Source of the DNA: Bacteroidetes bacterium ADurb.Bin012
Lineage (GTDB): Bacteria; Bacteroidota; Bacteroidia; Bacteroidales; TTA-H9
Length of the DNA stretch: 53,894 bases
Assembly: GCA_002071415.1 (NCBI GenBank)
Contig: MWFC01000010.1
Span: forward strand, 1 to 53,894
Direction: 5' to 3'
Position numbers and translations under genes: made by a program. Shown one piece after another: positions 18,262 through 27,113 of the stretch; within the stretch, counting starts at the first letter, position 1; each line of letters opens with the position of its first letter. The notes beneath the pieces were generated by a model. The model ran no database searches. It had not been told where the DNA came from and saw only the letters and a program-made list of their open reading frames with translations.

Positions 18262-19422
18262 ATGAAGAAAACTTTACTTTCATTATTTACGATGGTAGCT
18301 CTCAGCATGAGTATGCTGGGACAAACCGTAACAGTAACCTTTAATGTAAATATGACCAATGCTGGTTTGAGCGACCAAAATGTTTACATTGCTGGCGATT
18401 TTGGAGCAACAACATGGGGTAGTTGGAATGAACCAGGGACCAATCCAGCTTGCTTAATGACGGATGAAGATGGTGATATGATTTACTCTATTACTATGGA
18501 CCTCCCTAAAGGTACCTATCCTTTTAAATTTTTCAAAGGTGAAGGTTGGAGTGGTGACGAATGGCCAGGCGACCCCAATCGTACAGCTACTGTTAAAAAA
18601 GCGATGAATTACTCCTATGTTTGGGCTGTTAGGTTAGACCAACCCCAAATTTTGGCCGACTTTGAAGATGGAACATGGGGAATTTTGACCCCTCACGTTA
18701 TGGGTTGCGGCGATTACGACAACCCCGATCTCCATCCCTTAGAAGAAACATTCATGATTGTTGATAATCCCTCTCCCGACGCAATGAACCATAGCGCAAA
18801 AGTGCTGAAATTCATCCGTAGAGGAACAACCAATGGAGGATTGCCTTGGGGGGGATACTGGGCAAATAATAATCCCAGTGTAGATGCTCAGACTAACAAA
18901 TATGTGCATGTAAAACTCTTGAAACCACGTATCTCTCCTGTTAAATTCAAACTCGAAGGTGGTACATCAGGTACACTCGAAATCTTTAGTGAAAATACTC
19001 AACAACTTACCAACCAATGGGAAGAATTCGTATTTAAATTTGATACCATGACCGGTCAATATCCCATCTCCGTTCTTATGCCCGATTTCGAAGACCCCCT
19101 CACTATTACTGACGATATCATCATCTACATCGACGATATTCGTATCGATACGATTGCCACTGTATCCAATGGAATACCTTCTATATCGAATGACAAAATC
19201 TTAATCTATCCTATTCCCCTAACAAAAGATCTTACTATAGAGAACTTTGGAAAGATTGTTCGAGTCAATGTTTATAATCTTGCCGGACAACTGATTAAAC
19301 AAATCGAAACCCAGCCATCTTCCAAAGTGGTCATCAATCTCGAAGATCTATGCAGCGGAATGTATCTGATTTATATCACCAACACCGAAGGGAAAACCAT
19401 TACAAGAAAGATTAGCAAATAA
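18262..19422 (+). CDS. T9SS-secreted carbohydrate-binding protein (SusE/F position)
   Basis: 386 residues from the ATG at 18262; the 69 bases of open frame before it do not look like a signal. Signal peptide MKKTLLSLFTMVALSMSMLG. About 22-125 is a starch-binding-like beta-sandwich (VTFNVNMTNAGL, NVYIAGDFG, KGTYPFKFFKGEGW). About 130-310 is a second beta-sandwich typical of carbohydrate-binding modules (ILADFEDGTWG, KVLKFIRRG, WEEFVFKFD, IIIYIDDIRID). From about 320 it is a T9SS sorting domain (ILIYPIPLTKDLTIENFGKI, LAGQLIKQIE, GMYLIYI). There is no catalytic domain. In place and composition it stands where SusE/SusF-type surface binding proteins occur, but it is sorted by T9SS and not lipidated. 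Exact ligand unknown. Confidence 0.75.
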   Translation: MKKTLLSLFTMVALSMSMLGQTVTVTFNVNMTNAGLSDQNVYIAGDFGATTWGSWNEPGTNPACLMTDEDGDMIYSITMDLPKGTYPFKFFKGEGWSGDEWPGDPNRTATVKKAMNYSYVWAVRLDQPQILADFEDGTWGILTPHVMGCGDYDNPDLHPLEETFMIVDNPSPDAMNHSAKVLKFIRRGTTNGGLPWGGYWANNNPSVDAQTNKYVHVKLLKPRISPVKFKLEGGTSGTLEIFSENTQQLTNQWEEFVFKFDTMTGQYPISVLMPDFEDPLTITDDIIIYIDDIRIDTIATVSNGIPSISNDKILIYPIPLTKDLTIENFGKIVRVNVYNLAGQLIKQIETQPSSKVVINLEDLCSGMYLIYITNTEGKTITRKISK

Positions 19423-20014
19423 TTAGCAACAATTGTAAAAGCATTTGCTTTCATCTGATTATCCCCTCAATTTGCATTAATCAAGTTTCTTAACTCTTAA
19501 ATCCTTTTAATGAGAAGAGATATCATGATAAAAATGCAGAATAAGGGGATTTTCTTTGAATTCATTCTTTTGAATGAAATTCCAAGCCAACATATCTCAA
19601 AAATTATGAAATGCATAGGAAGCAAACGCTGGAACCCATGGTTATTTTAGTACATCATTTACAATCGTTCATCATGCTACCCCCATTTTTGAAGAAGCAA
19701 AAAGTTCATAAAGTTTATAAAAAAATAACTGGAGAAGCTTCATAATGGGACGAAATGGATATTTGACTTCGAGAACTAAATTTACATAAAACCCTCTATC
19801 AACAACTTTTTATCACATGCCATATACACCATGCCGCGAATGCAGCGAATCCAAGGAGCAGATTTTCGATCGAACTATTCTGAAACTTAACTGAAAATTC
19901 TCCGAAATTTCAGACGGTATGGATAGCTAAACATTCAATTCATTGGATAAGCAAAACTGCCCGGTCGTATCTTAATGCCGACGAAATAGATTTTACAGTT
20001 AATATTTGCATGAT
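19423..20014. other. Long non-coding gap inside the PUL
   Basis: About 590 bases with no open frame of recognisable content. The main structure is an imperfect inverted repeat at 19558-19582 (GAATTCATTC, TTTT, GAATGAAATTC, one bulged A). No clear promoter match was found; TTAATATTTG just before 20006 is one base off the spacing of TAnnTTTG. The stretch may hold regulatory sequence or a decayed gene. Confidence 0.5.
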
Positions 20015-20743
20015 ATGGTAAAAATCACCTTTCTTCTTATGATTCTAATCCCTTTTGTCATTCTATCGAATGGCCAAGACTTGAAACCCGGAACTCAAAT
20101 TCCTCGAGCGGGTAAAGGCATTTTCGTCAAAAAGGCTCAGGCCTACCCATATCTTCTATTTTTACCCAATAACTTCGTCGCCGATCATCAACATTCTTAT
20201 CCTCTCTTACTTTTTCTTCACGGTTCGGGCGAAAGAGGCAATGATCTCGAGTTGGTCAAAAAAAATGGCACGCCAGGATTCGTCGAATCCATGGAAGATT
20301 TTCCTTTTGTAATGCTAACACCACAATGCCCCCAAGGAGAAACATGGGACAGTGAACGCCTGATGGCATTAGTCAACGAAGCGATCGAAAACTATTCTAT
20401 CGATACCAATAGAATGTATATAACTGGTTTAAGTATGGGCGGTTATGGAACTTTCGACCTTGCCTGCAATTATCCCGGAAAATTTGCTGCTATACTGCCC
20501 GTGTGCTGTGGAGGTCAAAAATTAAAAGCCGAAAAACTCATACACACACCCATCTGGGCATTTCACGGTGCTGACGATACTATCGTTCCGGTGAGTGAAT
20601 CGAAAAACATGGTGGAAATAGTGAACAGACTTGGTGGAAATGCACATATTACCATTCTACCTGGTGTTGGCCACAATGCTTGGGAATACGTTTACATTCG
20701 TCCAGAAATATATCAATGGTTATTATCACATCAATTAAAATAA
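20015..20743 (+). CDS. Secreted alpha/beta-hydrolase, probable carbohydrate esterase (PHB depolymerase/LpqC-like)
   Basis: 242 residues from the ATG at 20015; an ATG at 20006 is in the same frame, but the later one gives the more usual signal peptide (MVKITFLLMILIPFVILSNG). Catalytic triad visible: S140 in GLSMGGYG, D187 in HGADDTIVP, H220 in VGHNAWE. The oxyanion segment is LLFLHGSGERGND. Proteins of this class in Bacteroidota PULs are often called prolyl-oligopeptidase-like or carbohydrate esterases and remove acyl groups from glycans. It is 7 bases from the GH3 gene and so co-transcribed with it. That it removes acyl decorations from a beta-glucan is inference from context only. Confidence 0.78.
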   Translation: MVKITFLLMILIPFVILSNGQDLKPGTQIPRAGKGIFVKKAQAYPYLLFLPNNFVADHQHSYPLLLFLHGSGERGNDLELVKKNGTPGFVESMEDFPFVMLTPQCPQGETWDSERLMALVNEAIENYSIDTNRMYITGLSMGGYGTFDLACNYPGKFAAILPVCCGGQKLKAEKLIHTPIWAFHGADDTIVPVSESKNMVEIVNRLGGNAHITILPGVGHNAWEYVYIRPEIYQWLLSHQLK

Positions 20744-20750
20744 GATTAAA

Positions 20751-22982
20751 ATGAAGAAAACTAAAAATTTTCTTATATTTTTCGTGATATTCAGTGCTTT
20801 TGCATGCACAAAAACGCCTACCAGTAAAGAAAAACTCATTGCCAGGCGAGTCGATTCGGTAATAAAATTGATGACTGTTGAAGAAAAAATCGGCCAGCTT
20901 ACTCTCTTTACAAGCGATTACGACATTACAGGATCCACAATACGCGAAAATTACAAGGAAGATATCCGCCAAGGTCGTGTGGGAGCAATATTCAACGCTT
21001 ATGGTGTAGATTATGTAAGGGAGTTACAGCGGATGGCGGTCGAAGAAACTCGATTGGGGATCCCATTGATTTTCGGATATGATGTCATTCACGGCCATCG
21101 CACTATATTTCCTATTTCACTGGGAGAAGCTGCAAGTTGGGATACGGCAGCCGTGCGTCGAGCCGCACGAATTGCTGCCATCGAGGCTACAGCCGAAGGC
21201 CTCAACTGGACTTTTGCTCCAATGGTGGATATTGCTCGCGATCCACGTTGGGGAAGAATATCAGAAGGTGCCGGTGAAGATACTTACCTCGGAATGGCTA
21301 TGGCCAAAGCCAGAGTGAAGGGATTCCAGGATAACGACTTGTCCAGCCCTTATACAATGATGGCCTGTGCAAAACATTATGCCGCTTATGGGGCAGCTCA
21401 GGCCGGCCGGGATTATAATACTGTCGATGTCTCCGACCGTACCCTGCGCGAAGTCTATCTGCCTCCCTTCAAAGCCTGCGTTGACCAAGGTGTGGCAACC
21501 TTCATGACTTCATTCAACGAAATTGCCGGAGTTCCTTGCACTGGCAGCAAATATCTACTCACCGACATCCTGCGAAAAGAATGGGGCTTCGAAGGATTCG
21601 TCGTAACCGATTATACTTCCATCAATGAAATGATCCCACATGGTTTTGCTGCCGACGAAAAACATGCCGGTGAACTTGCCCTTAATGCTGGCGTAGATAT
21701 GGACATGCAAGGAGCCATTTATTACAACTACCTGAAAAAATCACTCGACGAAGGAAAAGTGAAAATGGCAGACATCGATGCAGCCGTAAAAAGAATCCTT
21801 ATCATGAAATTCAAATTAGGCCTTTTCGATGATCCCTATCTATATTGCAATAAAGAACGTGAACAACAAGATATTATGAGGCCCGAACATCTTACCTTTG
21901 CAAGAGAAATGGCAAAAAAATCCATTGTTCTTCTAAAGAATGAACAAAATCTCTTACCCCTGTCGAAGAACATTGGCACTATCGCCGTAATAGGCCCTGT
22001 AGCCAATAATCGTCGTGAACTCATTGGGTCGTGGTCAGCGGCAGGAGACTGGACAAAAGCCATTACGTTGCTTGAAGGAATTCGTCAGAGCATTTCACCC
22101 GAGACGAAAATTCTCTATGCCAAAGGATGTAGCATCACAGACGATTCCACCCAGTACATACAAGAAGCCATCAACCTGGCCAAAAAAGCCGAAGTAGTAA
22201 TTCTTGCAGTGGGTGAGGCCGCATGGATGACCGGTGAAGCGGCAAGTAGAAGCGATCTGGGATTGCCTGGTATTCAGCAAAAGCTAGCTGAAGCAATCAT
22301 AGCAACGGGTAAGCCTGTGGTTACTGTACTGATGAATGGCCGTCCCCTCACCATTTCATGGCTCACCGAACACACGACTGCTATGCTCGAAACATGGTTC
22401 GGTGGTACAATGGCCGGTCCCGCTATAGCTGACGTCATCTTCGGCGATTATAATCCTTCAGGGAAACTCCCTGTAACCTTCCCAAGAAGCACAGGTCAAA
22501 TTCCTATTTTCTACAACTGCAAAAATACCGGCCGCCCCTTCGATGCCAGCAACAAGTACACTTCAAAGTATCTCGATATCGACAATTCACCTCTCTTTCC
22601 CTTTGGCTATGGATTGAGTTATACCACCTTCGAATATTCCAATCTACGGCTAAATAAAAATTCTTTGAATATGAACGATACTCTCGTAATAACTGTTTCA
22701 CTGAAAAATACCGGAAAATATGGAGGAACAGAAATTGCCCAGCTTTACATTCACGATAAGGTAGGAAGTGTAACCCGACCCGTTAAAGAATTGAAGGGAT
22801 TCTACAAAGTAGATCTCAGCCCTGGTGAGATTACTGAGGTGAGATTTAAAATCACAAAAAACGATTTAGCCTTTTGTGATATCAACATGAACTTTACTGC
22901 CGAACCCGGAGAATTCGAAGTCTTTGTAGGTAGTAATTCAGTAGATTGTCTAAAAACGAACTTCTGGTTGCAATGTAATTAA
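20751..22982 (+). CDS. GH3 family beta-glucosidase lipoprotein
   Basis: 743 residues. Lipoprotein signal peptide with lipobox FSAFAC and mature start CTKTP. The N-terminal TIM barrel has EKIGQLTL, PLIFGYDVIHGHRTIFPISLGEAASWD, FAPMVDIARDPRWGRISEGAGEDTYLG and CAKHYAAYG; the nucleophile is D287 in GFVVTDYTS. The second alpha/beta domain follows (SIVLLKNEQNLLPL, IAVIGPVANN, VILAVGEAAWMTGEAASRSDLGLPG). A C-terminal FN3-like domain has FPFGYGLSYTTFEYSNL and AQLYIHDKVGSVTRPVKELKGF. This is the BglX-like layout. A GH3 next to a GH144-type enzyme is the pairing known from Bacteroides, where the GH3 cleaves sophoro-oligosaccharides to glucose. It probably acts in the periplasm. Confidence 0.95.
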   Translation: MKKTKNFLIFFVIFSAFACTKTPTSKEKLIARRVDSVIKLMTVEEKIGQLTLFTSDYDITGSTIRENYKEDIRQGRVGAIFNAYGVDYVRELQRMAVEETRLGIPLIFGYDVIHGHRTIFPISLGEAASWDTAAVRRAARIAAIEATAEGLNWTFAPMVDIARDPRWGRISEGAGEDTYLGMAMAKARVKGFQDNDLSSPYTMMACAKHYAAYGAAQAGRDYNTVDVSDRTLREVYLPPFKACVDQGVATFMTSFNEIAGVPCTGSKYLLTDILRKEWGFEGFVVTDYTSINEMIPHGFAADEKHAGELALNAGVDMDMQGAIYYNYLKKSLDEGKVKMADIDAAVKRILIMKFKLGLFDDPYLYCNKEREQQDIMRPEHLTFAREMAKKSIVLLKNEQNLLPLSKNIGTIAVIGPVANNRRELIGSWSAAGDWTKAITLLEGIRQSISPETKILYAKGCSITDDSTQYIQEAINLAKKAEVVILAVGEAAWMTGEAASRSDLGLPGIQQKLAEAIIATGKPVVTVLMNGRPLTISWLTEHTTAMLETWFGGTMAGPAIADVIFGDYNPSGKLPVTFPRSTGQIPIFYNCKNTGRPFDASNKYTSKYLDIDNSPLFPFGYGLSYTTFEYSNLRLNKNSLNMNDTLVITVSLKNTGKYGGTEIAQLYIHDKVGSVTRPVKELKGFYKVDLSPGEITEVRFKITKNDLAFCDINMNFTAEPGEFEVFVGSNSVDCLKTNFWLQCN

Positions 22983-23100
22983 TTGCATACTACGGGCGTG
23001 TTCGGCCAAAATCTCAAAAAATGGTTCTGGGGAAGAAACCGAGCCAATTTTTCCTCGACAGAATTTCATTAAAACTGATCCATGGGTGGGTAAACCTGTT

Positions 23101-23826
23101 CTATAATTTCCAACCACTGGCAAGAACATCGATCAGATGAATCGTCTTGAGAGGCATTTCGTGTTTGTCGATATACCCTTGAAGATGCATCAAACAGGAA
23201 GAATCGGTAGAAACGATATATTCGGCACCCGTGGCTAGAGCATTTTCAATTTTCTGCTGAGCCATTGCCGTTGAAATGGGTTCGTGTTTTACGGCAAAAG
23301 TGCCTCCAAATCCACAACAAACATCGTTTTGAACCATTTCTACCAACTTAAGGCCACGAACATTCGACAGCAAAAGACGTGGCTGACCATTCAGTTTGTA
23401 TTCCCTCAAACTTGCACAAGAATCGTGATAAGTAATGATATGATCGAAAACTGCTCCCACATCGGTTACATGCAGATAACTCACCATAAAATCGGAAAAC
23501 TCCCAGATATTCTTCTTCAAAACTTTATATTCGTTATGATAAGCTGAATTATAAAACAGATGATGATACGAATTTCGAATAAAACCTGCACATGAAGCCG
23601 AAGGACATACAATTGGCCTATCGTTCGGAAAATCCTTCAAAAATTTTATGGCAATCTTTTTTGCATCTTCCCAGAATCCGCTGTTGAAAGACATTTGTCC
23701 ACAACAAGTTTGTTTAGGATTATAATGATATTCTATCCCAAGCCTTTCAAAAATCTTTACCATATTCTTGCCCGTGTCGGGATAGAATTGATCGATAAAA
23801 CAAGGGATGAAAATATCGACAGTCAT
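23101..23826 (-). CDS. LutA/YkgE-like cysteine-rich (CCG domain) oxidoreductase subunit
   Basis: 241 residues with two CCG domains. The first CCG is C41-C42-G (CCGQMSFNSG) and the second C170-C171-G (CCGFGGTFAV); further Cys are in IPCF, CPSASCAG and YHDSC. This is the length and pattern of LutA/YkgE, which together with LutB and LutC oxidises L-lactate to pyruvate in a membrane-peripheral complex. LutB and LutC are not adjacent here: the neighbours are a PUL enzyme and aroA. The function as lactate utilisation protein A is therefore family-based. It has its own promoter. Confidence 0.85.
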   Translation of the reverse strand: MTVDIFIPCFIDQFYPDTGKNMVKIFERLGIEYHYNPKQTCCGQMSFNSGFWEDAKKIAIKFLKDFPNDRPIVCPSASCAGFIRNSYHHLFYNSAYHNEYKVLKKNIWEFSDFMVSYLHVTDVGAVFDHIITYHDSCASLREYKLNGQPRLLLSNVRGLKLVEMVQNDVCCGFGGTFAVKHEPISTAMAQQKIENALATGAEYIVSTDSSCLMHLQGYIDKHEMPLKTIHLIDVLASGWKL

Positions 23827-23843
23827 TGCAAAGATTAATAGCG

Positions 23844-23877
23844 CAAAAGTATTAAAACTATGTTATTTTTCGACAAA
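23844..23877 (-). promoter_or_regulatory. Promoter of the LutA-like gene
   Basis: Minus strand TACTTTTG (complement of 23844-23851) matches TAnnTTTG. TTTG lies 22 bases upstream (complement of 23874-23877). The site falls in the short gap after the aroA stop. Confidence 0.5.
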
Positions 23878-23879
23878 TG

Positions 23880-25127
23880 TCAATCAAAATATTCGAGTTG
23901 AATCCCTATTTGTCCGAGATGTTCCCAGAAAGATGGGTAGGATTTATTGATAACCTGAGGCTCCAAAATAATAAGATAATCCATGATGCATGCAAGAGGA
24001 GCAAAAGCAAGTGCCATGCGATGGTCATGATAAGTGAAGATAGTAGCTGAAGGAGGGAATGAAGCACGATTGCGAATTATTAATCCTTCATGGGGTTTAC
24101 CTGCACAGTCAATGCCAAGCCTTAAAAGTTGTTCTTTCAAAGCCTGATATCGATCTGTTTCCTTGAATCTCAACGTGCTCAAGTTAGCAAATACACCATC
24201 AATATTTAAAGCTGCAGCGGTTACTATTACTGATAATGCAATATCCGGACAATTTCGAAAATCAAAATACATTTCTTTGGCTACTCCTCCTCTCCACTTC
24301 AGTAGCAATCCCTCGTGCGTAGAGGTAGTAACAACCCCCATTGGTTTAAATGCTTCTATAAGTAGCTTATCGGCCTGAAGAGAATTCATATCGAGATTTT
24401 CGAGTAAAAACTCAGAGGATGGCTGGAGTGCACTTATGGCAAACCATGGTGCAGCAGAGCTCCAGTCGGGCTCCATAGCAATGCTTCCTGAAAAATTGTA
24501 ACCCGAATTATCTACCTCAATCATGTTGTTTTTCAGTCGTCTTGCTTTCGCCCCGCATCTTCTCATACATTGTATCGTCAAATCTACATAAGGCATCGAG
24601 ACTTCTTGATTTATCAGATGTATATTCAATGGATCGGGAAGCATAGGCGCAATCATCAGCAAAGCTGAAACGAACTGACTGCTGATATCGGCGTTTATCT
24701 GGATATTCCCGCCATGAAGCTGGCCACCTTTAAAATGCAAAGGCAGACGATCAGGAGTATCCAAATATTCGATCATGGCTCCCATCGAACGCAAAGTATT
24801 CACCAAAGCTGAAATAGGACGCCGAAGCAAGTTGCCCGAACCGGTTAAAATGACGGGTTTAGCCCTCAAGGCAAAATAAGCTGTCAAAAAACGAGCCGCA
24901 GTGCCAGCCTCAGCCACATTAATCACATCAAAACCCTCTTCATATCTTCGAATGGCTTCTGCCATCACCCGGGTATCGTCAGCATCCGACAAATGCGCTA
25001 TCTCGAATGTATCCCCGGCAAGTGCCTGAATTATCAACAACCTGTTGCTGATACTTTTCGAATAAGGCAATTGAATGCTCACCTTTGATGGAATGGGTCG
25101 ATAAGTCAGAATTAACCGATTCATCAT
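23880..25127 (-). CDS. aroA: 3-phosphoshikimate 1-carboxyvinyltransferase (EPSP synthase)
   Basis: 415 residues, the size of the short Bacteroidota form. Signatures: LPYSKSISNRLLIIQAL (substrate-binding Lys-Ser), NVAEAGTAARFLTAYFAL, LTGSGNLLRRPI, INADISSQFVSALLMIAPML, EPDWSSAAPWFAISAL, LRFKETDRYQALKEQL and YHDHRMALAFAPLA. The enzyme joins phosphoenolpyruvate to shikimate 3-phosphate in the aromatic amino acid pathway. The start ATG overlaps the aroB stop (ATGA), so the two are translationally coupled. Some residues of the classic NxGTAxR loop differ slightly (EAGTAAR), as is usual for this lineage. Confidence 0.95.
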   Translation of the reverse strand: MMNRLILTYRPIPSKVSIQLPYSKSISNRLLIIQALAGDTFEIAHLSDADDTRVMAEAIRRYEEGFDVINVAEAGTAARFLTAYFALRAKPVILTGSGNLLRRPISALVNTLRSMGAMIEYLDTPDRLPLHFKGGQLHGGNIQINADISSQFVSALLMIAPMLPDPLNIHLINQEVSMPYVDLTIQCMRRCGAKARRLKNNMIEVDNSGYNFSGSIAMEPDWSSAAPWFAISALQPSSEFLLENLDMNSLQADKLLIEAFKPMGVVTTSTHEGLLLKWRGGVAKEMYFDFRNCPDIALSVIVTAAALNIDGVFANLSTLRFKETDRYQALKEQLLRLGIDCAGKPHEGLIIRNRASFPPSATIFTYHDHRMALAFAPLACIMDYLIILEPQVINKSYPSFWEHLGQIGIQLEYFD

Positions 25128-26200
25128 GTCAGAGATAAAATAGTATTTCTGAAAGCATGGCTCAAAGTCTCCCGTGAAACAGCAACCTGAACTACAGGCT
25201 TTCCTACTTTCTGCAGCAAAGAAAATCGAATGAAGTGATCTTTGTTTTTTTTGTCGAAACCAGCCAAATCGATAAGTTGTCCAATATCTTGCAAAGTGGG
25301 GACGGGTAAATGAATATGTTTTCTAAAAACATTAGAGGCAAGCAAAGCAAAATTCTCATCCAAACCAGTCAGTTTTACCGACAACCCGAGTTCGACGAGC
25401 ATTCCCAAAGCTATAGCCTCGCCATGGAGCATGGGTTCGGATTGATTCAACAACGACCACTCCTCGAAAACATGGCCGGCGGTATGCCCTAAATTGAGAG
25501 CTTGCCTTATTCCATGATCGAAAGGATCTTTGTCTACGTAAGAGACTTTTACCTTCAAAGCTTCAGAAATGTAATGCGAATGATGCATAACCTCTTCATG
25601 TTCGATTGCGCTTAAACGATTCCACAAATCATCTCCATTTAGCAAGGCATGTTTCAGCATCTCAACGAACCCCGATTGTATCTGCCTATTAGGTAAGGTT
25701 TTCAAAAATACAGGATAAATCAATGTTATATAAGGAAATGCAAAAACGCCTATCTGATTCTTCAGACCCCTAAAATTGACTCCATTTTTTCCGCCAATGG
25801 CCGCATCCACCATGGCCAATAAAGAAGTAGGCACATGAATAAATTGCATTCCCCGATGAAATGTGGCAGCAGCCAACCCCCCCATGTCACACACCACACC
25901 ACCTCCTAAATTCAGCAAGGCATCGTCGCGTCTAAATCCTTCTGCCGATAAAATATTCCAAATGCCTTCCAATGTGGAAAGGTTTTTCGAGTCCTCCCCT
26001 TCTTTGATAATATGAATATGACAAGATTTTTTGCAAAGTGCAGGTGCAATGTAATGGAAACAATCTCTCCATGTATTACGGTCGCATAAAACCATGATGC
26101 GATCGAATGGCAGATTGGTAATTGAATCTTGTAAGATTTTCCTACTACCCGTAAGCAGGATGGGATGTTCAAAGGATTTTATTTCAGTATAACCCTTCAT
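25124..26200 (-). CDS. aroB: 3-dehydroquinate synthase
   Basis: 358 residues. NAD- and metal-binding motifs are visible: EGEDSKNLSTLEGIWNIL, LNLGGGVVCDMGGLAAATFHRGMQFIHVPTSLLAMVDAAIGGKNGVNF, KNQIGVFAFPY, GFVEMLKHALL, and the metal ligands in LNLGHTAGHVFEE and MLHGEAIALGM. It cyclises DAHP to 3-dehydroquinate, the second step of the shikimate pathway, upstream of AroA. First gene of the aroB-aroA pair. The upstream region to 26374 is AT-rich; I saw no TAnnTTTG match facing this gene. Confidence 0.96.
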   Translation of the reverse strand: MKGYTEIKSFEHPILLTGSRKILQDSITNLPFDRIMVLCDRNTWRDCFHYIAPALCKKSCHIHIIKEGEDSKNLSTLEGIWNILSAEGFRRDDALLNLGGGVVCDMGGLAAATFHRGMQFIHVPTSLLAMVDAAIGGKNGVNFRGLKNQIGVFAFPYITLIYPVFLKTLPNRQIQSGFVEMLKHALLNGDDLWNRLSAIEHEEVMHHSHYISEALKVKVSYVDKDPFDHGIRQALNLGHTAGHVFEEWSLLNQSEPMLHGEAIALGMLVELGLSVKLTGLDENFALLASNVFRKHIHLPVPTLQDIGQLIDLAGFDKKNKDHFIRFSLLQKVGKPVVQVAVSRETLSHAFRNTILSLT

Positions 26201-26374
26201 AAGATGATGGCAGTTTAAAACCTTGTTTCATTATATAAATCAAAATCAATAACATATTTATTTTCTACTTTTTGCAAAATTTTGTAATTAATTTAATTTC
26301 AGCAAGATAAAAAGGAAAATATATTCACTTATTTAAATTTATTTATTTTTACAAAAATTTTTCTGTCAAATATC

Positions 26375-26591
26375 ATGAAGCCAAAGATAAGAAGGATTCG
26401 TTTTTTCAAGATAATGGGGAAAGTCGTTGGCCTGGCAATGGGATATCCATATTACAAGCAAATAGGCTGCAATGCTGGTGGATGCCGAATCACCTCGAAT
26501 TCTTATCTAAGTGTATTATGGGGGATGTTTATCGGGGTATTTGATTGTCATCATATTGCTTATACCTCGGAAATACAGCCCTCAAAGCTGA
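26375..26591 (+). pseudogene. DUF6132-like small membrane protein with an apparent frameshift
   Basis: The uninterrupted frame (26375-26599, 74 residues) starts in the DUF6132 pattern: MGKVVGLAMGYPYYKQIGC, then NAGGCRITSNSYLSVLWGMFIG. These match the family's first membrane helix and its GCxxGxCxITSNP motif, after which a second hydrophobic helix is expected. Instead the frame turns into VFDCHHIAYTSE. Removing one G from the GGGG at 26534-26537 restores MFIGYLIVIILLIPRKYSPQS with a stop at 26589-26591, which is the expected hydrophobic end. So this is either a real one-base disruption or a sequencing/assembly error in a G run. The family is of unknown function. Its end overlaps the YjbR-like gene on the other strand by a few bases. 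Confidence 0.7.
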
Positions 26592-26926
26592 TTTCGTAAA
26601 GATACAGGCAATTTCGATACGACCAAATCATAGCTGAGGTCTATCCAATTCTCTAATAGCTCATCCGGAATGCTTCCATCGACGAGAACAGTATTCCAAT
26701 GCCGTTTATTCATGTGATATCCTGGCAAGACGGAAGGGAATCTTTCACGCAATGAAACAGCAATCGAAGGATCACATTTAAGAGCTATGGAGAAAGGTTG
26801 GGTGAGGCTCAAGATAGCAAAAATCTTATCTTTAACTTTAAAAACCAAAGAGTTATCATCGAAAGGCAGGCATTCTTCGGCTTGATTCTTCGAAAGGCAA
26901 TACTCACGCAATTCTTCGATATTCAT
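26582..26926 (-). CDS. MmcQ/YjbR family protein
   Basis: 114 residues from the ATG at 26926; an in-frame ATG three codons earlier (26935) is possible. Family features: IEELREYCLSKNQAEECLPFDDNSLVFKVKDKIFAIL, SIALKCDPSIAVSLRERF, VLPGYHMNKRHWNTVLVDGSIP and LIDxSYDLVV-type ending. The fold (CyaY-like) is annotated as DNA-binding in some members, but its role is unknown. Stand-alone gene, divergent from the acyl-CoA carboxyltransferase. Confidence 0.9.
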   Translation of the reverse strand: MNIEELREYCLSKNQAEECLPFDDNSLVFKVKDKIFAILSLTQPFSIALKCDPSIAVSLRERFPSVLPGYHMNKRHWNTVLVDGSIPDELLENWIDLSYDLVVSKLPVSLRNQL

Positions 26927-27030
26927 GATTAACATTTATTAACAAAAGTAAGAAAATCATATAACATACACATAACCAGTCGAAACAGTAAAAATTATTT
27001 TCGACCAAAAGAGAGTAAATAAAAATAGCG

Positions 27031-27061
27031 TTTGAAGAAAGGTGGTTTTCCTATAAATTTG
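27031..27061 (+). promoter_or_regulatory. Bacteroidota-type promoter of the carboxyltransferase gene
   Basis: TTTG at 27031-27034, exactly 19 bases, then TAAATTTG at 27054-27061: a full match to TTTG-N19-TAnnTTTG. Transcription should start near 27068, leaving about 45 bases before the ATG at 27114. Confidence 0.8.
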
Positions 27062-27113
27062 CTTCCCTTTGGAAAAATCTTACTAAAACCTCACACAATT
27101 GAACAACGAAGGA

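Noticed and set aside
19439..19457. AAAGCA-TGCTTT hairpin after the T9SS binding protein
   Set aside because: Six base pairs with a two-base loop cannot form a stable hairpin.
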